Shown one piece after another: positions 49,450 to 60,420 of a DNA stretch of 64,000 nt (position 1 is its first letter; each line of letters begins with the position of its first letter). Location: positions 51,793,963 to 51,857,962 of the forward strand of contig NC_052507.1 in NCBI RefSeq assembly GCF_014356525.2, given 5' to 3'. Origin of the DNA: Nilaparvata lugens (Eukaryota > Arthropoda > Insecta > Hemiptera > Delphacidae). The translations under genes and the position numbers were made by a program. The notes beneath the pieces are model-generated. The model saw only the letters and a program-made list of their open reading frames with translations. It ran no database searches and was not told the DNA's origin.

Positions 49450-50230
49450 TTATTAATTCGTTAGCATTTGAATAGTTGCAATATCTCAGTAATTTCCATT
49501 TGTAATCAGTAATATGGAGAAGACGTTTATTAGTGGCCAAGTCCAATAAGTCTCCAGAACCAAGTTCAACTACAAGTTAACCTCAACCACGAAGCTCTTG
49601 TTTTGTCATTCCTGGAATCCCAGGAACTAATTACTAAACTTATCAAGTACTGTTCCTAACTAGGAATTTGGAATCTTTAAAAATGTTTGTGATAAGTACC
49701 GGAACTTGACAGAGTTTTTCAGCATAGAAACAGCTGGCACATTAGGTGCGCTGCAACATATTGTTAAAGGGATTTGTTGCAATGGAAACCAACCTTGAGT
49801 AGTACCAAAGCCACTTCTAGTTGAGAAAGCTGTGGTAGTACAGTAGTGAGATTTGAGCTCAGGATTTTGTGCCACTGCTCTGTAGGTGTTTAATGAAGGA
49901 TAGTAGAAGTTCTTGAAAGGGATTTTCGAGTTGACGGGTGAGCGGGGTGGAACTAATGACAAAACTTGAGTTGGAAATCTTGTCTGTTGAAATTAATCCG
50001 ATTTGATTTATGCGAAAGGTTTGTGCCCCAGCGGTAATTCGTCTAATTTGCAGCACAAGCTGTGTGGTTCAACTCGCTCACACCCTCTCTCTCACTCTCC
50101 CCCTGACACCGCTATTGCTGTCGCACTCTAACCACCTTCCAATCTATTCGGCACGGTTTCATCGCTTTGATCTCTCATTTAAGCGATCAGTGAAATTAAT
50201 TCCGGGGATCACCACCAGACGGCGCCACCG
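49450..50230. other. No gene seen
   Basis: Short frames on both strands (49660-50056 minus, 50010-50279 plus) without family resemblance. A CT-rich patch lies at 50070-50110. Confidence 0.45.
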
Positions 50231-50235
50231 CCACG

Positions 50236-50260
50236 CTTGCTGCTGCTGCTGCTGCTGCTC
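50236..50260 (+). repeat. (TGC)n microsatellite
   Basis: Eight CTG/TGC triplets; the poly-Cys run in the overlapping frame comes from this. Confidence 0.95.
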
Positions 50261-50292
50261 AATACACTCTCCAAAGTGACATTCATTTTGAA

Positions 50293-50348
50293 CTGTCAGC
50301 ATTGGTTGAATGGTAAGCATTGATATCTTTTCCAATGAATGCTGACAG
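50293..50348 (+). repeat. Recurrent 30-bp motif, copy 6 (fullest), with inverted partner
   Basis: CTGTCAGCATTGG, TTGAATGG and TAAGCATTGAT in order, followed by CCAATGAATGCTGACAG (50332-50348). That last word is the reverse complement of the motif start with a four-base insertion, so the site is a short palindrome. This copy is the reference for the other six. Confidence 0.65.
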
Positions 50349-50349
50349 A

Positions 50350-52980
50350 ATACACTCTCTAAACTACTATCACTAGGTAGGTAGGTACCTTAGCGAAAGT
50401 TGTGGGGTTTCTGTGACTTGACGTTGATTAGCGAGGAACGCATCATGCATGACTTCTAGTTTGATCAGAGAACATATCTCACTGAGGGTTATCTCAATAT
50501 TAATCTCAACTGGTTGAAATTACTTTCATGCTTATTTTGCTATTCCTATTTATCTATTGCTAATTTCGATCCTTACCTTTTTCTTATCATCTCAATGACC
50601 CGCATCCCGTTTTGTTGGTTGTGGTGGATTATACAATAAAAATTCAACAATAATAATTGATTCTTGTAGTTCTAAATAAAACATGATTCTTAATCGATCG
50701 TTAAAATTGATTCTCTATTGATTCGTACAATAAGTACATCATCAAAATGATAGGGAGAGAAAAATAAGGTAACCTTGTGCTATTCCTCTCCCAATTTCTA
50801 TTTCTATCAAAACCCTCATTCTATTCACTAGATAACATGCCAAATCGTACTATGAAACGTATTTCCACCTAGTGCTTCACAATGTGAGTAACTGATGAAA
50901 GGCCCAATGCGAATATGTAGAAAATCGCCAACGCTTTCTTGGATCGATTTTCTACTTGTTATCTTTCCTTCAATGTCTATCAATGTTTTGATAGTGGGTT
51001 ATAGTTTGATAAGGCCAAGAATAACAAGAAAGTAAGAGAATGAGAAAGAAATGTGAATTGATGGGAGGGAGGGTGTCATATACAGAAAAAGAGGTAAGTG
51101 AGTGAGAGAAAGAAAGAGTCGGAGAGAGAGAGAGTGAGAGGGAGAGGGAGATTTTGAGAGCAGAAAATGTGTGAGTGCTTGCGTGCTTAGTTCAAGGCTA
51201 TGAAAACAAGCGAAACTCAACTCTCTTGCAAAACAGACCAAAGTGGTAAGAGGGTGACTTAGCCAAGCCTCAAGTCCCCTAAGCCTTCGCCTCGCACTAG
51301 GATATCGCGGATATTTTTACTGCAGCATTTCTCCACTTCCTCGACTGTTCTCACTCATTCTCACTCTTCCTACTTGGTTCATTCCCTCTCATACTCCTGT
51401 ATTCCTTACACTTCCTACCTGAGTGACCTTCCACTCACCTTGAACTGAGAAAACCGATATTGCTGATTTTCTGCTCGTAGGAGCTTTTTGTTGTTATTTT
51501 ATGGAGTTCGAGTTTTGCACATCCATATGCTATTTTAATGAGCATAATGGTAAATGTACGTTCACAATATTTCCACTCATTTCCAGTGGAATAACTGAAG
51601 CTTCCTGTTTGCGACTATCCAAGAAAGAAATACTTATCTGAATTCCCCTCATCCAATCATCCCTGGAACGAATCTTCTTGTCTCCTCTCACCTCAACATT
51701 GGCGATGAAATCAATATCTCTGTATTTTTTTTGTCAACCAATGATTGAACCATTTTTTTCACTATATACAGTCGTAGATTACAATGCTATTCCCGTTCGA
51801 TATTGTAATATTATTTCTAAAATAGGCTCAAGGAAACATTCACATTTTTCATTAGATTATTGCGACCATCAGCAACTATCATTCATGGACTATAAATTTT
51901 CTTCACTCATTGAAATTTCCATAAATATAATCAAGGTTTATAGTCTAAATTCATTGACAATTCTCATTACTTGTTGTATGAATCAGTAGTTTTTCTGTAT
52001 TTGATAATAATTAAAAAATATCCACCGTGTTAAATTTAAAGTGAGTAACCTGGTCGGCTGCAAGTTTTACAATTATTGTCCCTTTTAAAACAAAAGAAGA
52101 TTAATATGAGTTTCTAACTTGGTGGGTGGGGGGGGGCACATTATTTTATCAAGCGAATCATGTTTCGTAGTGAGCGGTGATCCCCAAGCCACACACGACC
52201 ATAACAGGCTCTCAGATTAAGATTACATGTATCACTTTGAAATTATGCGTAGTTGTCTGTTATACAAAGTATTTTATGTCAGTGGCCATTTCACATTTAT
52301 TACTCGCGAATAAAGTTGCCGGCTGGTTTGTCTGAATTTTGACGTCTTTATTATCTCTTGCTCAGAGAGAAAATGGGGGAGAGAGGGTTTATGTCTCCGT
52401 TTAGAGCGCGCGTAACGCATGTAGTGGGCTTTTGTTATGTGGGCAAAGGTAGATCATTTTTACCCTTCAAACGTTGCGGCTCTTAAAAAAACGTTGAAAA
52501 TCGCTGCCTTTCCCTCCACATTTGTGGTTATTAAGGATGTTGGTGGAGCTGTAAAAAATTCAGCGGAGGTCATTATTTTTTAGGAAGAGAAAGGTAAAAA
52601 TCTGGCAAAATGTAATTCGGGAAAGGTAAGATGGCTGGAGGGTTGATAGATGCTCAGCGCGGCGTGTGATAACGTGCCAGACAGAGACAGAATGCTGCAG
52701 TAAACGTGTATGCCACAAACGGTTGTCCAAGATGACCTGCTCTGATAACTGTGATGATTTTTTTCAGCAGATTATGCTCTGGTTTTGGCTGTACTTTCAT
52801 TTGTTGTTTCCCTTCTTCTATTATTCTGTTGTGTCCATATCGCTATCTCTGTCTTATGCATCTATTCTGTTGGACCTTTGTTACCTTTCTTCTCTTTTGG
52901 TATTGTGATGAGAATGACGATTTTTTACATGCTTCAGCTGGTCGGATTGTTGGTAGATCACAATATTTTCAATTCTTTCA
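50350..52980. other. No gene seen
   Basis: A purine-rich patch with (GA)n at 51045-51155; the remainder is unique AT-rich DNA. Frames at 50999-51241 and 51678-51989 are not called. The overlapping frames at 52666-53144 are discussed under the rejected items. Confidence 0.5.
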
Positions 52981-52982
52981 AA

Positions 52983-53101
52983 GATCCCCATATTTACTCA
53001 ATCTCTGTCTCTCATTCGTATGAGGATCCACATATTTACTCAATCTCTGTCTCTCATTCGTATGAGGATCCACATATTTACTCAATCTCTGTCTCTCATT
53101 C
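52983..53101 (+). repeat. 42-bp tandem repeat, 2.9 copies
   Basis: The unit contains CATATTTACTCAATCTCTGT and CTCTCATTCGTATGAGGATC. Its period is divisible by three, so an overlapping frame shows the peptide repeat DPHIYSISVSHSYE. Units are nearly identical, which points to recent expansion. Confidence 0.95.
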
Positions 53102-53149
53102 CCATAATATCAAACGCTTCCATGTGAATTCCCACTGTCATTGAAATGT

Positions 53150-54310
53150 ACAACATGGTTTAACGTAAGCCTTCAAAATATATAAAAATGGTGATATTGA
53201 AATCTTGACTTCAGCAGAGTGAGAAAGATTAATCACTCTTAACGCTCCCATCACATTAACCAATGTAGCTTCAAAATGTTCTTTGGTGTTGTTGAACTAT
53301 TAGGTAAATACTCGTACTTCATTGCGTTTGAACATAGAGAAAAGATAGTATAGATAAGTCATAGATCATGCTATCTTTACTCCCTGGTATAAACCATATC
53401 CAATGTTAAGCTAATATTGTTGATAAATTCTTCAGGTATCATAAGGTTAGCATCGTTGTGAAGATTAGATTTCTTCATTCATTAAGAATTGAAAATTCTC
53501 GAATGCTGGCTCATACACTATTTATTGATAAACTACAATCCACCATTAATAAACATAATACACTATCTCTCTGCAATTCTGCAATCCAATGAATTATACA
53601 AATTATGAATCGAAGAATTATTTATTGTCATTGATCTATGTTGAGATGAAATGCAATTTGAATCTCAATAATATAGTGATGTACCAGTATCTACAGATAT
53701 GTCAACACTGGAATATTGTTATTCATATTCTGTCGGCGAAATTAGAATACTAGAAAAATAAATTGAAATAGTGGATTATGAGGAATTAGACTTGTTTTAT
53801 TAGAATTATTGTTGAATACTAGAATATTGATGGATTACTAGAATAGTATCGGGAAATTGTATGTTGAGTAAGAATACTGTATCTTTCAGTTAATGTCGTG
53901 ATTGTGCCAGTGTCATCTTTTTCAGGCACAATTTGAACATACTATCCTATAAGTTCTTGCAGGTTTGCATATTATCATTCTCGGTCTTTCCACTTTTTTG
54001 AAGATTTTCGATGTTTTCGTGGGGTGTAATGGTAGTGGAGACCGTAATTGGGTCAGGAAAACATTTTTGGGGTAGGGGTTGGGGGCTCGGGTCATTAGAG
54101 AAGTCGGCTTCGTGCCCCCCATTCAATGACATGTTATGAGAGAAAGAGAGAGTGAATTGCATGAGAGTGAGTGAAATGAATGGGTTGGTGGTAAAGAGTG
54201 GACAGGGGAGAGAGGGGCTCTCCAAATGACTTGGCCAAGCTCTTTGATTAATAGTCTGTCTAGCTAGGACTGTCCTGCCTACGATTCCCATTCCACCCTT
54301 CACCTAACCT
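53150..54310. other. No gene seen
   Basis: Repeated GAATATTG and TACTAGAAT words at 53750-53860 but no clear unit. Overlapping minus-strand frames at 53922-54303 show no known domain. Confidence 0.5.
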
Positions 54311-54315
54311 TCTTT

Positions 54316-55310
54316 ATGTTGATGCCGTTTGCACTCTACTTCATTTTCTTCTTCCTGCTCCTTCTTCTCTTCCTGTTTCTTCCCTCTTCCTTCTCACTTA
54401 TGATTCCTTATCCCACTCGGTTTTACTTATTTTCTTACTCAACTTGTTTTATTACTTCTATTTCTCTTCTTCTGTTATTTTATTTCTTGCGCTCTTGTTT
54501 CTCATCTTTCCCGTTTCTTTACTCTTTCTCCTTCCAATTCAGTGTGTAATCCTTGCTTCATTTTCTATGAAATCTTCAACCCTTTCTATTATTCCTCCTT
54601 ATCAATCACTTATTTTACCTCTTTCTAAGTTATACTTCGATTCCTCCTTGTTCTCCTACACTATAAATAAACTACCTTTTCCACTCTTCCCAATTTTCCA
54701 CATTTCACATTATCCTACTTAACCTCTTTCTCTTATAATTTGAAGTTTTTTATTCACTCCTGCTCAGGTCTTTGTCTCATTGTAGATACCGTTCATTCTC
54801 CCATGATCACTTCTCTCTCGTTTCTCTTATTTGTCCTACTTCGGTTACGTCTCTTCTTTCACCTCTTTTCGTCTCTTTGTATTCTTTCCACTTCCTCTAC
54901 CTTCCATTATTTCTCCTTTCTCTTTTATTCTTCTTTATCCTCTATCTCTTTATTCTCTTCTTCCTTTTTATTCGTTTTGTATTCTCTCTTTCTTCTCTTC
55001 TATTATATAGTTTTCTCTATCTTCTCTCCTCTTTCTTCTTTCTCTTCTTCCGATTTCTGTTATTTCACTTCCTCTTCTTTCTTCTCCTTCACATCATTCT
55101 CATTTCCCATTATTTCTCTCTTCTTATTTTCTCCCCTTTCCCTTATTCCTCCTCCTTGTCCTCCCCCTCTTCTTACTCCTCTGACTTTTTTCCCACTTCC
55201 CCTACTTCTTACTCTTCCTTCTCTTATTCTGCTTCATTCTCTTTCCCTATTCTATGTTGTCCATTCATCTTCCCCTTTACTCCTCTTTACTCTTGTCCGT
55301 AGTTTTCGAC
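54316..55310 (+). repeat. 1-kb polypyrimidine-rich tract
   Basis: C and T dominate the plus strand for about 1 kb without a fixed repeat unit. The 198- and 176-residue frames inside (54740-55336, 54772-55302) are in different phases of the same DNA and consist mainly of Ser, Leu, Phe and Pro. I treat both as compositional. Confidence 0.8.
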
Positions 55311-55552
55311 GGAGTGGCCACAAGACAAGTGTATAGTGTGAGCCTGGCCTCCTGGTGATGTGTCACATGGATAGGCCTAGTGAATAGTGAGTGAGCATTG
55401 GCTTTGGCTTTGGCGCCACAATAGCATTGGCCTCCGCTCATTATTCAGTGTTGTGCTCAATTCATGGTTCACTCTATATTTTGTGTAAACAGTTGATTTA
55501 TTAACAGTTTCTGGGTTAGGATGGATGTATCTATAGCAAGATCCCCTTGAAA

Positions 55553-55585
55553 CTGTCGGCAATGGTTCAATGGTAAGCATTGATG
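55553..55585 (+). repeat. Recurrent 30-bp motif, copy 7
   Basis: CTGTCGGCAATGG, TTCAATGG and TAAGCATTGAT; it differs from the 50293 copy at three positions. Confidence 0.65.
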
Positions 55586-55589
55586 TAAT

Positions 55590-56430
55590 TTAACCATACA
55601 CTCGTAAGTGAACCTCGGTGATTGGATCACCTATAGCCTCAACATCCTCCAGGTCTGTTATAACACCCAGGTCTGTTATAATATTGACTCAGATTTGTGG
55701 TAATACTTGATCATGCTTCTCAAGCCGCATTCACGGGCATAAAATTCAATTACAATGGCAAATCAATTCATTATTTTTGTTTCTTCCATAACTTGCCCGT
55801 ATGAGCTATGATTAAAGATGATTGAAGTTCTTTGATGGTTTTTTCATACCAAAATTTTTTCACCCAATCACCCACAAAACTTGTTGAATTAAACTTCTAT
55901 TCTAAAACTTCCCTTAGTATAGATATATACGTATAATAATCATGTCTCAGAAAGTTTTTTGATTGGGTGGGACGGTATTATCGAGGCTGGAATTAATCCA
56001 CTACAGTATTATAAAAATAATCATTTCATAACTGGATTATTCATAATGAAACATTAGTATTTCATTCATATTTGGGTTGGCTCGAAAAGGGGGCTCTTAT
56101 TGTACCAATGTCGCCAACAACACTTGTAATATTTCAGTGTAAAAAATGAGGCATCTATATATCTATCTATCAATTGTTATCATAAGTTTAAAACATTTTT
56201 TGTGTTTAATATATATTTTTTTAACCAAGTCATGAGAACTAATACTCTTCTTTTCCGTTTTCAGGTATTCATACATTTTGTGACTACGATGGATCTTCAT
56301 TAAACCAGTAGGTTCAATTTTTTATTACTATTCTGAATTCTGCATTCCAAATAATTCAGGTTTGTTAGTGAATACTCGTCAAATTCCTTTGTATTTTAAA
56401 TACTATTCTTCACATTATAATATTATATAC
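55590..56430. other. No gene seen
   Basis: A 20-bp phrase CCAGGTCTGTTATAA occurs twice in tandem near 55650-55683. The rest is unique AT-rich sequence. Confidence 0.5.
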
Positions 56431-56684
56431 CATAGTGGCCAATCTCTCAACTAGAGGTTTCGGATCTCAAACTTCTTTACTCTTTAATATGAGGAGTTCC
56501 AAGTAGGTTTAATTGAAACACAGGAAAAAACAAACCAATTCATTCCAATACAAAGTCCAATTCATTGAGTATAAAAAGGTCATATGAAAACTTGGCAATG
56601 CATGAATTTAGCAAGTTAAACAAAATGATAATTACTTTTTTAATAGTAATAAGACAACTTGACCATACACGAATTTACATAAAA

Positions 56685-57010
56685 TTACCAAGCTGAAAGA
56701 GAAATTGTTTTCAAATGTTCATCCGACAAGGAAGATCTGTATTTGGATTTAACAAACTTCATTTTTGAAAATGTCTGCTCACACTTGTAGGTAGATCCAA
56801 AAAGAGAAAACATAGCTTGAGCATGGTTTTTTATGTTTTTAGAGTCTTTTTCTGGGAGAGACATGTACAGTCCGTGCAGACCATTAGCTAATATCTCGCA
56901 CTGGTTGATCGCTGCTTGTTTACAGCTAATTTTACACTTAATGAGAAATGGAGTGGCTTGAAAGAGAAGAGTACTGAAATCACAGTTGTTGTCAAAAATG
57001 TGTATAGATG
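56685..57010 (-). pseudogene. hAT transposase C-terminal remnant (GTF2IRD2/ZBED5-like type)
   Basis: A minus-strand frame closes with TAA at 56685-56687. It reads, in order, IFDNNCDFSTLLFQATPF, CKQAAINQCEILANGLHG, LPEKDSKNIKNHAQAMFSL, FGSTYKCEQTFSKMKFVKSK and YRSSLSDEHLKTISLSAW. The block FGSTYKCEQTFS...KSKYRS.L.DEHL is the conserved C-terminal hAT dimerisation segment of transposases related to GTF2IRD2, EPM2AIP1 and ZBED5. A stop lies upstream near 57020 and the BED finger and catalytic core are missing. Outer flanks fit hAT ends: AGTGGCCAATCTCTC at 56434-56448 and CGGCGGGCCGGAC at about 57045-57057 resemble the GGCC-rich subterminal words of this group. The copy is internally deleted and dead. 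The frame was read by hand. Confidence 0.8.
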
Positions 57011-57249
57011 TAAATATTTTTTAAAAATCTGTAGCAATAACTCTCGGCGGGCCGGACAAAATCAACTGGGAAGCTACCCTCTCAGCAAGTCTTGTCACTA
57101 AAATTACCATTAATAAGTAGTAAACTGGAAAATACATAAACCAGTACGTACACTGTATTACTCAATGGGAGACAGTTTTGTCATGTTACCTCTTCCATTG
57201 AGGATTGATAAAAATGTTGTCTCTCGATTTTATGACTCTGTAAATGAGT

Positions 57250-57379
57250 TTTCGCCACACTTGGATGTAATGAACTTGTTTACGTGCGTCATATGGAGGC
57301 CGAAAGTGATTGTTTTCCGACCAGGCCGGTAAAACTTTACGGCCCTAGGGCTGTAAAATGACCTTGAATAACAGCTGAT
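57250..57379. repeat. GC-rich palindromic repeat, family P, copy 1
   Basis: TTCGCCACACTTGGATGTAA, then CATATGGAGGCCGAAAGTG and GGCCGGTAAAACTTTACGGC, CCTAGGGCTG. The core GGCCGGTAAAACTTTACGGCC is an imperfect palindrome. The same order recurs 231 bp downstream at equal length (130 bp). Confidence 0.85.
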
Positions 57380-57480
57380 CGTGTCCGATCTCACAAAAAT
57401 CATAGAGATAATCTCATAACGACTGTAATAATCTATATAATTATGTATCGTGAATCGCGGTATCATGTCTATAATATATT

Positions 57481-57610
57481 TTTCGCCCCACTTGGATGTA
57501 ATGAGCTGGTTTTCGTGTGTCATATGGAGGCCCAAAATTATTGTTTTCTGACCAGGCCGGTAAAAGTTTTACGGCCCTAGGGCTGTAAAATAACCTTGAA
57601 GTCAGCTGAT
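57481..57610. repeat. GC-rich palindromic repeat, family P, copy 2
   Basis: Direct copy of 57250-57379 with about a dozen substitutions and small indels (GGCCGGTAAAAGTTTTACGG core). The short minus-strand frame across both copies (57230-57535) is incidental. Confidence 0.85.
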
Positions 57611-57619
57611 TCTGATTTG

Positions 57620-58160
57620 ATGTGAACGTGTTTACAAAATGGTTTATGAAACGGAATCAGTTTATGCTTCTAGAATGGAATAAGTATTCGGCAATAAGAT
57701 ACTATCATTTTATTTGGATGAATAAAATACAGATAAGATATATATTATAAACTATTCAAATTCGATTTTCAGAGTGGGATAGAACTTCTAACCTAAACTT
57801 CCAAAGTCAACGACAACAAGCATTGTTGACGTTGACATTCAGATTGGCCAAATTTCAAGTGTGCTAAACCAGCTGATCAAAAAATTTTTCATTATTTGTG
57901 TTTATTATTCAAGAATCAAAACATTTATAATAATATCATCTTATTGTCATTTGGAAGAATAAAAAGTATAAACTCAACCTCTTACATAATTGAACATAAT
58001 CTTTTAGGTTATTTAGACAAATCAGAATAAAAAATAAAAATACTTGGACAATTTCCTGACATTCAGATTACCTCAGATTTGCTAGAGATATGACCTTCCT
58101 GTTTTGCTTTCGGAAGTGTCTAATAAACAATTATTCTCATATTTGTTTATTGTTTATTTT
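57620..58160. other. No gene seen
   Basis: AT-rich spacer between the two palindromic repeat pairs. Confidence 0.5.
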
Positions 58161-58163
58161 TCT

Positions 58164-58312
58164 GTGTGGCGAAAAATAACGTTCTCACCATGGGCAAAAA
58201 TGTTTTTCCGGCTCTCAATCTTTTCTAGTCCTCGGCCTACGGCCTCGGACTTTAAAACCGATTTTGAGCCGGAAAAGTCTCATTTTCGGCCCTAGGTGCG
58301 AAATATACTATT
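58164..58312 (+). repeat. GC-rich palindromic repeat, family Q, copy 1
   Basis: 149 bp with nested inverted words: CCGGCTCTCAATC faces GATTTTGAGCCGG, and inside them GTCCTCGGCC-TAC-GGCCTCGGAC. It ends in CGGCCCTAGGTGCGAAATAT. The same block, same length, is at 59404-59552. I recall it as a planthopper repeat. Confidence 0.85.
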
Positions 58313-58319
58313 ATGAATT

Positions 58320-58905
58320 ACTGTTTCATAATTTAATATTTATTATTGTGTTTTTGATGTCAAACAATAGAATACGATGATATCTCCATAGCCTCAACAA
58401 TATAATGTTGGCTGCATTGTCCATTGTCAGAAAGGTAAGTATCGCAAGTCTTTAAAAGTGAAGAATCGAATTTGAAATCAAAGTACAATAATTGTATCAA
58501 TATTTAAAAGTGAGGTAGAGTAATAATTGTTTCTTTTTTATTATCGAATTCCACTTCTTAATGCAATACAATCAACAATAATAATAGGAAAATACAGCAG
58601 AGATCTAAAGTTTAAGGTAAGCCTACTGGTGAAACTCATCTTTGACTGAAAAATTCCTAGTAATTTTTCCGTAATTCATTATTAAAACTTTTAGATAATT
58701 TTTCTTCAATATCAAACCTTATAGAGAAAACATTAGGCCCACTCAAGATTGAATCTTCGAATGTTTTCTCTATGATTTAACTATTTTCAGAGCAATATTT
58801 TGTTGTGAAAATGCCGGCAAACCGCCTTCAAGTTTGCCGCTATAGGCCTACACTATATTATAGTAGCCTACATACGTTACCTGACTTACAGGCCTCTTTG
58901 AACAA
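58320..58905. other. No gene seen
   Basis: AT-rich unique sequence with no credible frame. Confidence 0.5.
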
Positions 58906-58913
58906 AAATAGGC

Positions 58914-59000
58914 AATGGCCGAGAGCATAAAGGCGTAGTACATCAGAACTCCAAAGTTCAGTGAATACAAACATGATCTAGGTTCGAACCTCGGTCAGTG
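58914..59000 (+). repeat. tRNA-derived SINE head (Ser/Leu-type) or tRNA pseudogene
   Basis: TGGCCGAGAGCATAAAGGCG corresponds to the A-box region of class II (Ser/Leu) tRNAs. 65 bp downstream, GGTTCGAACCT (58981-58991) is an intact B box followed by CGGTC. The spacing fits an internal RNA polymerase III promoter. The anticodon arm does not fold cleanly and no acceptor-stem closure is seen, so it is not a functional tRNA. A T-run follows at 59003-59013. The SINE body, if present, is the AT-rich stretch up to about 59270. Confidence 0.6.
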
Positions 59001-59403
59001 ACATTTTTTTTTGTCGATGAATTTCGACTTTTATTAGCTATTTTTTTTATTAGTTACCGTAATTTAAATTTCAATCAATTTTTTAGATATATTTTGAGAC
59101 AAAACTGTGAAATATGCAATTATATTAATTTTTTAATCACATTATTTCAAAATAGTAATGAAAATTCTATTCATCCATCTATCCATGAGATATTGCACCA
59201 GGCGCAAAGCGCGAGCTATAAAAATTCAAACAATTATTTGAAATAATAGTATAAAAATATTGTCACTATTGTAAATTATTAATTAGTAATATTGAAATTA
59301 ATTGACAGTGAAAGTTGTCATAACCAATATTCAAACTATCAAAATAGGCTGTTTGAATTTTATTTATTTTTTAATTTCTTATATATTGGGAAGTTTTTTT
59401 TTG

Positions 59404-59552
59404 GTGTGGCGAAAAATAGCGTTCGCACCATGGGCAAAAATGTATTTCCGGCTCTCAATCTTTTCTAGTCCTCGGCCTACGGCCTCGGACTTAAAAACCG
59501 ATTTCGAGCCGGAAATATCTCATTTTCGGCCCTAGGTGCGAAATATACTATT
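59404..59552 (+). repeat. GC-rich palindromic repeat, family Q, copy 2
   Basis: Copy of 58164-58312, 1240 bp downstream, with seven substitutions and no indel. The central 60 bp with the nested palindrome is unchanged. Both copies are in an open frame ending ...TDFEPE.SHFRP, but a function is not supported. Confidence 0.87.
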
Positions 59553-59559
59553 TCACAGA

Positions 59560-60050
59560 CTGTTGAGTTGTGTAAAAAAGAAAACTCGACGAAGCGATTT
59601 TTTGTGGCTCTCTCCTCGTCTTTCCACTTTTCTCATTTTCATCCACGTTTTCTTCGCCTCATCGAAGTTCAAGCAAGTTTTTTCTTACACAAAAACGCTT
59701 CGATTAAGGGTAGACACAAAGACACAAACTCTTTGTTTTTCGTGGTGCAGTGGAAGAGGGGGGGGGGGGGTTTACAGGTAAAGTGTTGCAAATAGAGTAT
59801 TCCCATTCAAAGTACATTGAGCGTCAAAAGGTTTAATGCAAAAGTTTTTAACAAACCGATCAAAGGACGATGAAACTGGAAAGTGTTGAAAGGATGAAAG
59901 GAATGGTGACATAAAGAAGGAGAGAAGAAGAATAATTGGACTAGGTAAAATAATAATAAGGGCCCTCAACTTGGTCGTCTTGTTTGAATGTCCGTATTGT
60001 CTTGTCTCGCTATTCAAATTCACCAAGTGGTTTTCTCTCTTTTAATCCTT
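59560..60050. other. No gene seen
   Basis: Contains a G-run of 13 at 59759-59771 and otherwise unique sequence; the short frames here are not called. Confidence 0.5.
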
Positions 60051-60420
60051 CACGGGTTTCTTTTGTTTCAATGTTTTCATTACTTTTTTGTCCATCTTTC
60101 ATTCTCTCAAATTGTTTTCTAGTTTATACCTTATTCTTACTACATGTTATTCTTCACCAATTCTGCTTCTCCACCATCATTTCTCTCCTAATCATTTTTC
60201 TAATACACCTCCTTTCTCCCGACGTAATTTTCCCTTTTCCTCGATGCACAATCTTCTTAACCAATTTTCTTCATCTACAATCTTCTTTATTCTCCTCTAT
60301 TGTTATTCTATTCACTCTCATTTCCAAACTCTATTTTCTATTCTACATGTTCTACTTTCTTCTCCACCTTCTTCTTAATCTTCCTCCAATCCAACTTTTT
60401 TACTCCACCTCTCGCTATTT
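60050..60420 (+). repeat. Pyrimidine-rich tract
   Basis: T- and C-rich on the plus strand. The 154-residue Phe/Leu/Ser-rich frame at 59984-60448 is judged compositional. Confidence 0.6.

Noticed and set aside
52785..53144. Small multi-pass membrane protein
   Set aside because: The frame lacks a convincing ATG and its C-terminal third is the 42-bp tandem repeat. A second phase is open in the same stretch.
54740..55336. 198-residue plus-strand frame
   Set aside because: Low-complexity Ser/Leu/Phe frame in a pyrimidine tract; an overlapping 176-residue frame in another phase is equally open.
58104..59535. Conserved 40-residue peptide ending TDFEPE.SHFRP in two frames
   Set aside because: The similarity is explained by the 149-bp palindromic DNA repeat, which is conserved at the DNA level without codon-position bias that I could see.
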